64,000 bases of DNA from JAKRSE01 sp943369295 (lineage in GTDB: Bacteria; Armatimonadota; Fimbriimonadia; Fimbriimonadales; Fimbriimonadaceae). Where the stretch lies: positions 434,001-498,000 of the forward strand of contig CALRMU020000003.1 of assembly GCA_943369295.1 (NCBI GenBank), in the 5' to 3' direction. This document shows positions 17,586-26,363 of this stretch, in pieces. Position 1 is the first letter of the stretch. Every line of letters begins with the position of its first letter. The position numbers and the translations under genes were made by a program. The notes beneath the pieces are model-generated. The model ran no database searches. It worked only from the letters and a program-made list of their open reading frames with translations, and was not told where the DNA came from.

Positions 17586-17630
17586 GAAACAAAAGAAAGC
17601 GTCCCGCTCCAATAAATGGAGCGGGACGCT
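17586..17630 (-). terminator. Intrinsic terminator of rpoB
   Basis: A perfect 14-bp stem (17598-17611 with 17617-17630, AGCGTCCCGCTCCA) closes a 5-nt loop. On the minus strand it is followed by TTTCTTTTGTTTC. It sits 20 bp after the rpoB stop and shows that rpoB transcription ends without reaching an rpoC. Confidence 0.93.
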
Positions 17631-17650
17631 GGACCAGCCAACTCAGATTC

Positions 17651-20600
17651 TTAGTTGAAGAATCCAACCGAGCGAGCGAGACGAACGTCGTCGCTGCCGG
17701 TCAACTCATCAAGATCCTTGAGGCTGAGTTCCTTGTTCTGCTTGTCTTCCACCGAGACCTTAAGGCAGAGGCTGCGGAGTTCGTTAACCAGAATCTTAAA
17801 GGATTCCGGAATTCCTGGCTCCGTCAGGGCCTCGCCCTTCACGATGGATTCATAAGCCTTGACTCGACCCATCACGTCGTCTGACTTAATGGTGAGCAGT
17901 TCCTGAAGCGTGTAGGCAGCGCCGTAAGCTTCAAGGGCCCAGACTTCCATTTCGCCGAATCTCTGGCCGCCGAACTGAGCTTTACCACCCAGGGGCTGCT
18001 GAGTAACCAGCGAGTATGGTCCGATTGAACGAGCGTGGATCTTTTCGTCGGCCAAGTGCTCCAGCTTAAGCATGTAGATCGTGCCGATGGTCATTGGGTT
18101 CGGAAGTTCCTCACCAGAAAGGCCATCTCTCAGAATCGACTTGCAGCTCTTGGGGTCGATGCCAGCGCGTCGGAAAACGTGCTTCTCAACCTGACTCAAG
18201 ATTCCAGCATAGACTTCGTCGGCAGCAGCGTAGGCGGGGCCACGGCTCTCGATCAGTTCACCAGCGATGATGTCGTTGGCGTCTTCCTCAAGCAGCTCTC
18301 CGGCAGTCTTAGTAGAAGGTGCAGCCACGATGCGGCTGATTCTCTCCAAGCTGTCCTGGTCCAGCCTTCTAAGCTCGGCTTCAAAAGCGGCGAACATATC
18401 CGGCACTGTCTGATCTGCAGCGAACTTGATTTTCAGTCCAAGATCGTTGTAGCAGTAAGCCTTCAGCATCTTGCGCCTCAAGCTGTCTGCCATTCTCTGC
18501 ATTTCGTCCAGAATCTCTCTCTCGGTGGCGCCTTCAAAAGCTGGGCAGACGTATCTGACGCCCAGTTCCTTGCCAGCGAAGCCAAGGTGAGTTTCCAGAA
18601 TCTGTCCGATGTTCATTCGGCTGGGAACACCAAGGGGGTTGAGGACGATATCCACTGGGGTTCCGTCCATGAGCATCGGCATATCCTCAACGGGGAGGAT
18701 TCGGCTGATGACGCCCTTGTTGCCGTGTCGCCCGGCCATCTTGTCACCGACCATGATCTTGCGCTTCTGGGCGATGTAGACCTGGACGGTCATGTTCGTT
18801 CCAGCAGGCAGTTCATCGCCAGCAATCTGAAGCAGAGGCTCTTCAGTCCTGTCGCAGATCAAGCGCTCCCTCTTCTTCGACTCCTTGTAGATGTAGTTGA
18901 TAGAGGGTGAAAGGTACTTGTAGCGGCTGTAGACCTTAACGTCGACGATGGTTCCCTTTTCGCCGTGAGGCAGTCTCAGGGAGACGTCGCGGGTTTCTTC
19001 CGCCTTTTTGCCGAAGATGGCAATGATCAGCCTTTCTTCGGCTGTCATTTCGGTTTGGCCCTTAGGCGCAACCTTTCCAACCAGAATATCTTCTGGTCTT
19101 ACTTCGGCACCGATGCGGATGATTCCGTTTTCGTCAAGATCCTTCAGAGCTTCTTCGCCAACATTCGGGATGTCGCGAGTGATTTCTTCCGGTCCGAGCT
19201 TGGTGTCAACAGCTTCCGATTCATGTCTTTCAATGTGAATCGAAGTGAAGACGTCATCCTTCACCAGCCTTTCGCTGAGGATGATGGCGTCTTCGTAGTT
19301 GTAGCCGCCCCAGGGCATAAAGGCAACGGTCAGGTTCTTGCCCAAGGCAAGTCGACCATCGTCGCAGTTGGGGCCGTCGGCGAGAGTTCCGCCTTCCAGC
19401 ACCTTCTGACCAAGGTCAACCACCGGCCTGTGAGTAAAGCAGGTCGATTTGTTTGACTGGTAAAGGTGCATCAGAGGATAAGCGTCCTCGATGCCGTCTT
19501 CGTCAGCGCGAACCTTAATGAGATCTGGGGTGACCAGAGTCACAACGCCCTTGCGCTTACAGACAATGGCAGCACCAGAGTCAACAGCAGCACGAATCTC
19601 ATGGCCGGTTCCGACCACAGGAGCTTCACTGCGAAGACAAGGCACAGCCTGTCGCTGCATGTTGGCACCCATCAGAGCTCGGTTGGCGTCGTCGTTCTCA
19701 AGGAACGGAATCAGCGACGTGGCAACGGAGATGATTTGGACGGGTGAAACGTCCATCATGTCCACCTTGGTGCGGGGGACTGTGGGGTAGCTGGCGCCGC
19801 CGAACTCTCTGTCTCCACCAGGACATCGCACAACGATTCGCTCGTTGACGATCAATCCGTCCTCATCAATCTTGGTGTCGGCAGGAGCGATTCTCATGTG
19901 GAAGTCCTCCTGGGCCGTCAAGTTGATAAGTTCGTCAGTCACTCGGCCATCAACAACCTTTCTGAACGGAGTCATGATGAATCCGAACTGGTCAATGCGG
20001 GCGTAGGTGGTGAGCTGGCTGATAAGTCCGATGTTGGGACCTTCTGGGGTCTCGATCGGGCAGATTCGGCCGTAGTGAGATCGGTGGACGTCGCGGACTT
20101 CCAGCTTGGCGCTGGTTCTCTGCAGGCCACCCGGTCCAAGGCTCGAAAGTCTTCGCTTGTTGGTCAGCTCGCTCAAGGGGTTCGTCTGATCCATGAAGGT
20201 GCTGAGCTGGTTGGAGCTGAAGAAGCTCTTAATGCTCGCACTGACAGGCTTGACGCTGAGAATGATTGAGGGAAGGAGGTTATCCTGGTCCGCCGAGGTC
20301 ATTCTTTCGCGGGCAACCTTCTCCATTCGGACGAAGCCGAGTCGAAGCTGGCTCTGCAGAAGCTCGCCAACACTTCGGACTCGCTTGTTTCGCAGGTCAT
20401 CAATGTCGTCGTGCTCAGCTTCCTTGGAAAGGTAAGGAGTCATCTCCTTCAGAGCGCCGGCCAGGTCATCGCTGGTCAGGTTTCTGATATCCAAGGGAAC
20501 GTTAAGGCCAAGTCTCTGGTTGATGAACCTTCGACCCACCTTGCCAAAATCGTATCGCTTGAGATCAAAGAAGAGGCTGAAAACCAGCTGGCGGGCAGCG

Positions 20601-21751
20601 TCTTCGACGGCTGCTTCACCTGGTCTCATTCTCTTGTAGATGTCAAGAATAGCTTCTCTGGTGCTGGCCGTCTTGTCGGCAGCCAGGGTCAGCTCAATGT
20701 GCTCCGGAAGAACCAGAAGCTCAATGGTTTCGAGTCCAAGCTCGGCAATCTTCTTGGCGTGCTCTTCGTCAATTCGCTCAAGCGCCTTGAGAATAACCTT
20801 GCCGCCTTCCTTCACGTCGTCCAGAGGACGAGTTCCGAGAAGATTCTCGGCCGTCAAGGCGACACGCATCAGCTGAGTTCGCTGATCGTCTGTGCCCTTG
20901 CTTTCGGCCAGCTTGTTCTCTTCTTCTTCGGTGAGCTTGCGAAGGCTGGATTCTTCACCAAGCCACCACAGCATCTCATCGTTTGTACCGAGAGGAGATT
21001 CGACCAGAGCTTCAAAGCCTTTCTGCTCGTCGGTCAGGCCAGCCATGACTCTGCCAGTCAAAATCACTCCCTTGTCGAGAATGACTTCACCGGTATCAGG
21101 ATCAGAAAGGGGCTCGGCCAGCTTCTTATGAAGCGACTTGCTGACAAGCTGAGTCTGCCTGTCACGGCCCTTTTCAAAGCCATGAAGGGCCTTGATAAGC
21201 TGCGTGATAGGAAGCTTCTTGGTCTGGCTGATCTGAGTCGAAACGACCTTGTTGGCGTCGTTTTCGATTTCAAGCCAAGGACCTTCCATGGGAATGATTC
21301 GTGCACGCACGATCATCTGCATAGAGGTATCAACGTCCTCTTCAAAGTAGAGGCCGGGTGAACGTGAAAGCTGAGAAACAATGACCCTTTCTCGGCCATT
21401 GATGATGAAGGTGCCTTTAGCCGTCATCAAAGGAAGATCGCCAAGGTAAACCTCGGATTCGATAACTTCCCTTTCTTTTCCACCAAACCTGACGATGGCC
21501 TTGATAGGGGCTTCGTAGGTGAGGTCACGGTCACGGCACTCCTTAATGGGGTGCTTAGGATCACCCAAAAGGTAATCCACAAACTCAATGTAGTTCGTCT
21601 GGGTGAAGTCCCAGATTGGAGAGAAAGTTCTGAAAAGCTCAGGCAGTCCCTCATCGAGGAACCACTTGTAGCTATTGAGCTGCAGCTCAATAAGATTTGG
21701 AACAGGAATTTCCCGTCCAATGCGCTTGTAAGAAGGCTGGATAGTCCGCAT
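17651..21751 (-). CDS. rpoB: RNA polymerase beta subunit
   Basis: This is the beta subunit of RNA polymerase, 1366 residues from the ATG at 21751. An in-frame TTG at 21811 would add 20 residues (MHLRPG...) but has no better ribosome site. The N-terminal core is KRIGREIPVPNLIELQL; the rifampicin-pocket region reads SSNQLSTFMDQTNPLSEL and KRRLSSLGPGGLQRT; the fork region is YGRICPIETPEGPNIGLIS; the C-terminal clamp ends with GKAQFGGQRFGEMEVWALEA. The length is in the normal range. Unusually, no rplK/A/J/L lies upstream and no rpoC downstream; the gene has its own terminator. The AT-rich inverted repeat 21774-21791 lies just upstream of the chosen start. Codon bias is strong, as expected for a highly expressed gene. 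Confidence 0.97.
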   Translation of the reverse strand: MRTIQPSYKRIGREIPVPNLIELQLNSYKWFLDEGLPELFRTFSPIWDFTQTNYIEFVDYLLGDPKHPIKECRDRDLTYEAPIKAIVRFGGKEREVIESEVYLGDLPLMTAKGTFIINGRERVIVSQLSRSPGLYFEEDVDTSMQMIVRARIIPMEGPWLEIENDANKVVSTQISQTKKLPITQLIKALHGFEKGRDRQTQLVSKSLHKKLAEPLSDPDTGEVILDKGVILTGRVMAGLTDEQKGFEALVESPLGTNDEMLWWLGEESSLRKLTEEEENKLAESKGTDDQRTQLMRVALTAENLLGTRPLDDVKEGGKVILKALERIDEEHAKKIAELGLETIELLVLPEHIELTLAADKTASTREAILDIYKRMRPGEAAVEDAARQLVFSLFFDLKRYDFGKVGRRFINQRLGLNVPLDIRNLTSDDLAGALKEMTPYLSKEAEHDDIDDLRNKRVRSVGELLQSQLRLGFVRMEKVARERMTSADQDNLLPSIILSVKPVSASIKSFFSSNQLSTFMDQTNPLSELTNKRRLSSLGPGGLQRTSAKLEVRDVHRSHYGRICPIETPEGPNIGLISQLTTYARIDQFGFIMTPFRKVVDGRVTDELINLTAQEDFHMRIAPADTKIDEDGLIVNERIVVRCPGGDREFGGASYPTVPRTKVDMMDVSPVQIISVATSLIPFLENDDANRALMGANMQRQAVPCLRSEAPVVGTGHEIRAAVDSGAAIVCKRKGVVTLVTPDLIKVRADEDGIEDAYPLMHLYQSNKSTCFTHRPVVDLGQKVLEGGTLADGPNCDDGRLALGKNLTVAFMPWGGYNYEDAIILSERLVKDDVFTSIHIERHESEAVDTKLGPEEITRDIPNVGEEALKDLDENGIIRIGAEVRPEDILVGKVAPKGQTEMTAEERLIIAIFGKKAEETRDVSLRLPHGEKGTIVDVKVYSRYKYLSPSINYIYKESKKRERLICDRTEEPLLQIAGDELPAGTNMTVQVYIAQKRKIMVGDKMAGRHGNKGVISRILPVEDMPMLMDGTPVDIVLNPLGVPSRMNIGQILETHLGFAGKELGVRYVCPAFEGATEREILDEMQRMADSLRRKMLKAYCYNDLGLKIKFAADQTVPDMFAAFEAELRRLDQDSLERISRIVAAPSTKTAGELLEEDANDIIAGELIESRGPAYAAADEVYAGILSQVEKHVFRRAGIDPKSCKSILRDGLSGEELPNPMTIGTIYMLKLEHLADEKIHARSIGPYSLVTQQPLGGKAQFGGQRFGEMEVWALEAYGAAYTLQELLTIKSDDVMGRVKAYESIVKGEALTEPGIPESFKILVNELRSLCLKVSVEDKQNKELSLKDLDELTGSDDVRLARSVGFFN

Positions 21752-21773
21752 TCGCGCCCCAGGGGAGACCTTG

Positions 21774-21791
21774 TATTTTGTCACCAAAATA
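21774..21791. promoter_or_regulatory. Inverted repeat TATTTTG-TCAC-CAAAATA before rpoB
   Basis: A perfect 7-bp inverted repeat with a 4-bp centre lies 22 bp upstream of the rpoB ATG. It could be a protein-binding site or an mRNA hairpin in the leader. If the upstream TTG were the true start, it would lie within the coding region. Function unknown. Confidence 0.35.
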
Positions 21792-21984
21792 GGGCCTGGG
21801 CGCAAGTGCAAAGGACCATTCCCGAAATAAAGTCTAGTTCGGGGTCCTCGTATCTATCTGTGGCACAGAGCTTTCGCGCTGTACGTTGGCATTAAAGCAC
21901 ACTTTTCTTCGTTGTGGGCAAGTTTGGGCGAATTATTCAGGCTTCTTGACCCAATCTTAACTACGAAGCTTCTGCCCTTTGACG

Positions 21985-22329
21985 TCAGCCAGGCCGCCGC
22001 TCAGAAAGTCTTTCCTGTGCCTCTTGTGGGACGCTCGGCGGAGTGGAAAGGTTCAATCGATTTAGGTCATCACTGACCAAGGCAGCCTGATTCACTCTGT
22101 CTCGGAGCTCCTGCATCTCCATTCGAAGCTGCTGGATTTCTGCGATCAAAGCCGGGTCAGATTCCCTCTTCCGATGCATCAGCTCCGCCATTTTGATCTG
22201 ATGCTCCTGCATCGACTTGATGATCCCAGCGCCGATTCCGAGAACAATCGCCGTGATGGGGATCATGAACACCAGCACACCTGGGTTCAAAACTGCCTGA
22301 ATCGCAAAGAGTGAAGTGATTGATTCCAT
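21985..22329 (-). CDS. Small membrane/coiled-coil protein (PspB-like layout), paralogue 2
   Basis: This 114-residue protein has one N-terminal transmembrane helix (VLVFMIPITAIVLGIGAGI), then a basic segment SMQEHQIKMAELMHRKR, then a heptad-patterned coiled coil (LIAEIQQLRMEMQELRDRV). The arrangement is like PspB, the small membrane partner in phage-shock systems, but identity is not established. It shares the S-M-x-x-H-Q-x-K-M-A-E core with the gene just upstream (22355-22648), so the two are tandem paralogues. They follow hisB-hisA in one apparent operon (25-bp gap between the paralogues) and precede rpoB by about 230 bp. Confidence 0.65.
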   Translation of the reverse strand: MESITSLFAIQAVLNPGVLVFMIPITAIVLGIGAGIIKSMQEHQIKMAELMHRKRESDPALIAEIQQLRMEMQELRDRVNQAALVSDDLNRLNLSTPPSVPQEAQERLSERRPG

Positions 22330-22354
22330 GAATCTGGCCTTATCCTAAAAAAAG

Positions 22355-22648
22355 TTAGTCTCGGCCGACGATAATGTCTTCCGAGCGGTTTTGAGGCAAA
22401 GATCGGTCTTCACCTCGCAGAAGCTGCCTCAAAGAGTCTGCCTCAAGTGTCTGCTGATAGACAAGGCTTTTGAGTTCAGAAACCTCCTGACTCAGTCTAG
22501 CAATCTGGTCTTTATCAGCATTATCGCCTTTCGATGCCCGGTGGAACTCGGCCATCTTTCGTTGGTGAGACATAGCCATGGAAACAATGACGATTGCCGT
22601 TGTCGCCAGAATGGCTGCGAGAAAGATGATGAATTCTGGCCCTGACAT
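22355..22648 (-). CDS. Small membrane/coiled-coil protein (PspB-like layout), paralogue 1
   Basis: This 97-residue protein has a transmembrane helix at residues ~5-27 (IIFLAAILATTAIVIVSMA), the conserved MSHQRKMAEFHRASK juxtamembrane stretch, and a coiled coil (IARLSQEVSELKSLVYQQ). It has the same architecture and core motif as the next gene, and the two are likely to form a hetero- or homo-oligomer in the inner membrane. Its start is 15 bp after the hisA stop, so it is probably co-transcribed with hisBA. There is no PspA- or PspC-like gene in the window, so a phage-shock role is only a suggestion. Confidence 0.65.
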   Translation of the reverse strand: MSGPEFIIFLAAILATTAIVIVSMAMSHQRKMAEFHRASKGDNADKDQIARLSQEVSELKSLVYQQTLEADSLRQLLRGEDRSLPQNRSEDIIVGRD

Positions 22649-22663
22649 TTGCCCTCTGTATCC

Positions 22664-23434
22664 CTACTTGACTGGCGTGCCTAAGGATGCGGCTCCAGGG
22701 CCAAGCTTTAATGCGGCTTGTGAAGAAAGGGTCGAAATGGCCTGAGCGGCGGTAAACCTTCCTTCGTAGATCGCCTTCCCAACAATCACGCCAGAGACTC
22801 CTGTCTCGGCCAGATTTACAAGATCTTGCAGTCCGGCCACCCCTCCACTGGCGATGACTTCTGCTTGGAGCTCTTTCGCGTAGAGCTTCATGAGTTCCAG
22901 GTTCGGGCCAGAGAGACGGCCATCAGTGGCGATATCGGTCACGATGAAGCACCTGGCCCCTTCGGCTTCAAATTCTTTCGCCAAAGAAAGTCCGTCGAAG
23001 TCGGCTACTTTCGTCCAGCCGTGAATGGCGGGGCGGCCATCTCGAAGGTCTAACCCGATGGCTGCTTGGGCACCCAGTTCCCGAATGATCTTAACAGCCT
23101 CTTCTGGATCCTCGATAGCCTTGCTGCCAATGACAACTCGGTCGATCCCCAGGTCAATCAAGTTAAGTGCTGATTCAAGCGAACGAATCCCGCCGCCGAC
23201 CTCAAGCTTCGCTTTTACATGCCTGCGAATCTCAGTTAGCGTTTCTGTATTGACTGGGTGGCCGGCCTTAGCCCCTTCCAAGTCAACCAAATGAATCCAC
23301 TCGGCTCCTGCCTCTTCAAAGCTGATGGCGGCTTCCAAAGGCGTCATGCCATAGCCTTTCTCTTGGCTGTAATCACCTTCGGTGAGACGGACGGTTCTTC
23401 CCTCAATGATGTCAATGGCCGGGAGAAGGATCAT
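22664..23434 (-). CDS. hisA: Phosphoribosylformimino-AICAR ribotide isomerase
   Basis: This 256-residue (beta/alpha)8-barrel enzyme isomerises ProFAR to PRFAR in histidine synthesis. Catalytic Asp8 lies in LLPAIDIIEG and Asp129 in GLDLRDG. The two phosphate sites are LEVGGGIRS and VIASGGVAG. HisA-type features such as WIHLVDLEGAKAG and VTDIATDGRLSGPN are present, so it is not HisF. Its ATG overlaps the hisB stop codon. The gene order hisB-hisA lacks the hisH usually found between them. Confidence 0.95.
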   Translation of the reverse strand: MILLPAIDIIEGRTVRLTEGDYSQEKGYGMTPLEAAISFEEAGAEWIHLVDLEGAKAGHPVNTETLTEIRRHVKAKLEVGGGIRSLESALNLIDLGIDRVVIGSKAIEDPEEAVKIIRELGAQAAIGLDLRDGRPAIHGWTKVADFDGLSLAKEFEAEGARCFIVTDIATDGRLSGPNLELMKLYAKELQAEVIASGGVAGLQDLVNLAETGVSGVIVGKAIYEGRFTAAQAISTLSSQAALKLGPGAASLGTPVK

Positions 23435-24039
23435 CAGCCGATGACACCCTTGGTCGAATTGGCATCAGGCTGACCATTTGGTTCAATCGCCATCTTCAAG
23501 GCTCGGCCGAGACCTTTAAAAATTGCCTCGCAAACGTGGTGATCGTTTTCACCTGCCAGCTTGCGAACATGCAGTGTCACGCCCGCCTGAGAGGTGAATG
23601 CCCTCAGAAACTCTCTGACGTTCTCTGTGGCAAGAGAACCGAGTTTTTCTCGCTTCCAGTCAACGTCGAACCCAAGAACGCCTCGCCCGCTGATATCAAT
23701 GGCGACCATGACCAGGGCCTCATCCATAGGAAGAAGCCACTGACCGTAGCGCTCGATTCCGCCTGTTTCATGCAGAGCCTTTTTCAAAGCCATGCCAAGG
23801 CAGATTCCTACATCTTCTACTGTGTGATGGTCGTCAACCCCGTAATCACCTTCTGCCGTGATTCCAAGCCCGATTCCGGCATGGTAGGCGAAAAGGGTGA
23901 GCATGTGGTCAAAAAAGCCAATGCCGGTCGAGACATTTACCTTCCGCCCCGAGTCCAAATCCAGCACGAGCTGAATCTTGGTTTCTTTCGTCTCCCGATC
24001 CACCTCACCGTATCGGACTCCTTGGGGCGGCTTGCTCAT
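23434..24039 (-). CDS. hisB: Imidazoleglycerol-phosphate dehydratase
   Basis: This 201-residue monofunctional dehydratase makes imidazole-acetol phosphate in histidine synthesis. Manganese-binding histidine motifs are intact: GFFDHMLTLFAYHAG, DDHHTVEDVGI and ENDHHVCEAIFKG, with ISGRG at the substrate site. No phosphatase domain is fused. The gene is the first of hisB-hisA and the two small membrane genes. A TACAAT with an upstream TGA (extended -10 pattern) ends 9 nt before the ATG, implying a very short leader. Confidence 0.96.
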   Translation of the reverse strand: MSKPPQGVRYGEVDRETKETKIQLVLDLDSGRKVNVSTGIGFFDHMLTLFAYHAGIGLGITAEGDYGVDDHHTVEDVGICLGMALKKALHETGGIERYGQWLLPMDEALVMVAIDISGRGVLGFDVDWKREKLGSLATENVREFLRAFTSQAGVTLHVRKLAGENDHHVCEAIFKGLGRALKMAIEPNGQPDANSTKGVIG

Positions 24040-24048
24040 CAGACCTTC

Positions 24049-24057
24049 ATTGTATCA
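24049..24057 (-). promoter_or_regulatory. Extended -10 (TGATACAAT) for hisB
   Basis: On the minus strand TGATACAAT has the TGn extension that lowers the need for a -35 element. Transcription would start within about 3 nt of the hisB start codon. No good -35 is visible, consistent with an extended -10 promoter. Confidence 0.45.
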
Positions 24058-24159
24058 CTCTCATGTTCAGGTAGACAGTATCGTGTCTCCGCCACGTCCG
24101 AAACCGCCGGTCCAATGGAACCCCGTTCAATTTTTTAGAGTATATTCATTGAGAGTGTT

Positions 24160-24621
24160 ATGAATCAGCTTTGGAAAAACAACCAGTGGGAAGTCACTGA
24201 GGAAGGGTTATCGAGCCTCGAATCGCCTCTCGATAACGGTGGCTACTTTATCGATCTGAAGCAATTGAATGAGCCCCCCACTGACTGGATAATCCACTTG
24301 CTCGACAAAATCTGGGTCGACCCGAAAGAGTTTGTCGACGCACTTTACGAGGCTCGCCGAATTCATCTTGGCAAGATCCATCCTCAAACGACGCAAGGCC
24401 TTGTTCCAGATAACCTTGCCACGTACATTTTTGATCAATTTTCAAAGACGGCCAATTACAGATTGCGAGACCAGTCCAGTAAGGGCGGTGCTATCACGGG
24501 TAGCGAAATGATCGCATTGGTCCTTGAAGGACGACCTGATTTCTTGTATAGCCGGATCCTGGTAGATCCGGAAGACGCTCACATACTCATCTCCCACCAC
24601 TCAGGAGTTGCGGCCCCTTAG
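24160..24621 (+). CDS. Unknown soluble protein, 153 residues
   Basis: No family was recognised. The sequence looks like a compact alpha/beta cytoplasmic protein with no signal or membrane segment; it is rich in charged and aromatic residues (IIHLLDKIWVDPKEFVDALY). The ATG follows an AT-rich leader (TTTTTTAGAGTATATTCATTGAG) with no obvious Shine-Dalgarno, and the leader TATATT/TAGAGT could hold the -10. Two perfect inverted repeats lie inside the gene: 24207-24215/24229-24237 (GTTATCGAG) and 24552-24558/24565-24571 (CCGGATC). It is more AT-rich than flanking genes. It stands alone between divergent hisB and the convergent ankyrin gene. Confidence 0.55.
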   Translation: MNQLWKNNQWEVTEEGLSSLESPLDNGGYFIDLKQLNEPPTDWIIHLLDKIWVDPKEFVDALYEARRIHLGKIHPQTTQGLVPDNLATYIFDQFSKTANYRLRDQSSKGGAITGSEMIALVLEGRPDFLYSRILVDPEDAHILISHHSGVAAP

Positions 24622-24724
24622 CCTAAGAAAGCCCTCATCCATGATAGGCATGATCGTAGATGAGGACTCTCAAGCATGAGCTCCGTCTTAACTACCTTTC
24701 CAACGTCAAGGTTTTGCCTAAGTC

Positions 24725-26191
24725 TCAGGCTGACTCCTGACTCTTCTTCCACCAAGCTTTGATGATTTTCAGCACGTCGGGCCTTGTCGTCGTATCGCTT
24801 GTTGGCTCAAAGATCGGAGCGCCAGCAGCCAGCAGACCCTCAGCCAGCCTGGGATAATCGCCTTTTCTTGGATTGCAGTTGACCGACCCGTGGCAGACCC
24901 AACCAAGTGGTTGAGCCTGAAAACGAGGATCTTTGATGGTCAGATCACTCCCTGCTTCAACTAGAGCCATGGCAGCTTCGTAGTGTCCGTGCCAGCAGGC
25001 CCAATGCAGCGGAGTGCCGTCGTGATAACTCATTCCTTCCAGGGGCCATCCAAGCTGAACCAGCTCTCTGATCCTGTCAGCCTCGCCTTGGGATGCCGCG
25101 AAAGAGAGACACTCAATCTCAGAAGGGGTCAACTCAGCAGGATCAAGTTTAGGCGGATTCTTCCCTGCCCTGAGATCAAGCATGGCCTGAGCAGCCTTAG
25201 AAATCGGCCCGCCCAAGCCTCCCAAGAGTTCGGCAGCCTCCTTATGACCGCTGAGAATTGCAAGGGTAGTTGGAGTAGCACCGTGGAACTCACGAGAAAT
25301 GTCCGCTCCCGCCTCGATCAGCATTTCAAGAATCTTTCTGGACCGTCCTCGCTTGATCGCCCAGTGAAGAGCTGGAGCGTAGCCTTCCTCATCAGGCTGT
25401 GCGCCTGCCTTGAGCAGAATTTGAAGCCCTTCAACGCGGTCAGTATCCAGCTGGTGGTTAAGGGCGTTGGTCTTGGTGGCGGTTGCTCCATTCTCTAACA
25501 GAATTCGCAGAATCGTTGTATCTGAGGTCTCTGTCGCATGGTAGACCGATTCGTTGTCGTTCGGATCGATTCCCGACTTGAGCAGAAGCAGGGTCAGTTC
25601 AGGATCTCTCCGAATTCCTGCAGCCGCATAAAGCGACGTGAGGGGCGAAGTCGGCCACCCCATGTGGAACCATCTCGCTGAGAGATCAGCACCGGCATCG
25701 ATGAGAAGCTTGGCCGCCTTGGCCGCCCGTCTGCCTGGCCACTTTGACATCGTGACGATCAAGATTGGCTCTAAACCAACACCTAGCTGCTTGGCGTTGA
25801 CATCTGCTCCGGCTTTGATATGCGCTTCAATTGCCTCAACATCGTGCACAGCGCAGGCAAAGGCGAAACTGCTTTTGGCTTCGGCCATGAGCGGCTTCGC
25901 CAAGGGGTGAGCGGCTTCTTGGTTGTCTCCGACAAGCTGAAGGATTAGCGCATCTAGACCAAGCTTCTGAGCTTCCGCCAGTTCGATCTTCGCTTTGAGG
26001 TCTGGCCAAGATGAAGCGCCGTTTTGTACAGCGATCAAATGCAGGGCATCAGCCAGTTTGGCGGTTTGTGGGTCGATCCCGTTGGCCTTCGCCAGGGAGA
26101 CAGCTGCTGCGTCTTCAACCTTCAAGGACTTCAGCAGGGTTTTAGCCCGCGCCTTGGCGGACTCGAGATTCAGGTTAGAAATGTTTGTCAT
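24725..26191 (-). CDS. Ankyrin-repeat protein
   Basis: This 488-residue protein starts at ATG 26191, chosen because AGAGGAAG directly precedes it; longer upstream frames lack an RBS. Residues 1-100 are a helical region (AKARAKTLLKSLK). From ~120 there are at least six ankyrin-type repeats, e.g. VEAIEAHIKAGADVNAK, AAKLLIDAGADLSAR, LHWAIKRGRSRKILEMLIEA and GTPLHWACWHGHYEAAMALV (each split from a longer run). No catalytic domain or signal peptide is seen. It probably mediates protein contacts in the cytoplasm. It is divergent from sucD with ~170 bp between starts. Confidence 0.88.
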   Translation of the reverse strand: MTNISNLNLESAKARAKTLLKSLKVEDAAAVSLAKANGIDPQTAKLADALHLIAVQNGASSWPDLKAKIELAEAQKLGLDALILQLVGDNQEAAHPLAKPLMAEAKSSFAFACAVHDVEAIEAHIKAGADVNAKQLGVGLEPILIVTMSKWPGRRAAKAAKLLIDAGADLSARWFHMGWPTSPLTSLYAAAGIRRDPELTLLLLKSGIDPNDNESVYHATETSDTTILRILLENGATATKTNALNHQLDTDRVEGLQILLKAGAQPDEEGYAPALHWAIKRGRSRKILEMLIEAGADISREFHGATPTTLAILSGHKEAAELLGGLGGPISKAAQAMLDLRAGKNPPKLDPAELTPSEIECLSFAASQGEADRIRELVQLGWPLEGMSYHDGTPLHWACWHGHYEAAMALVEAGSDLTIKDPRFQAQPLGWVCHGSVNCNPRKGDYPRLAEGLLAAGAPIFEPTSDTTTRPDVLKIIKAWWKKSQESA

Positions 26192-26363
26192 CTTCCTCTT
26201 CTCCGTTTGCGCCTGAGACCCGCTTTCAGACAGCCAAAGAAGAGGCTGGATGTCTTGGTTTAACTCACAAGTGGGCTTTGCCCTTTCCGCGGGTCGGGAG
26301 GCGGCTTGTCCGCCTGCCCCATTGTACACCCTCTGCTCTTGGTATTCTCAACCCGGGCAGTTT

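Noticed and set aside
18035..21361. Long plus-strand open frames (291 and 316 codons) opposite rpoB
   Set aside because: They mirror the codon bias of rpoB, have no recognisable domain or ribosome site, and rpoB on the other strand is unambiguous.
24624..24670. Possible terminator between the 24160 gene and the ankyrin gene
   Set aside because: Only a six-base CTCATC/GATGAG pairing with a long loop and no U-run was found.
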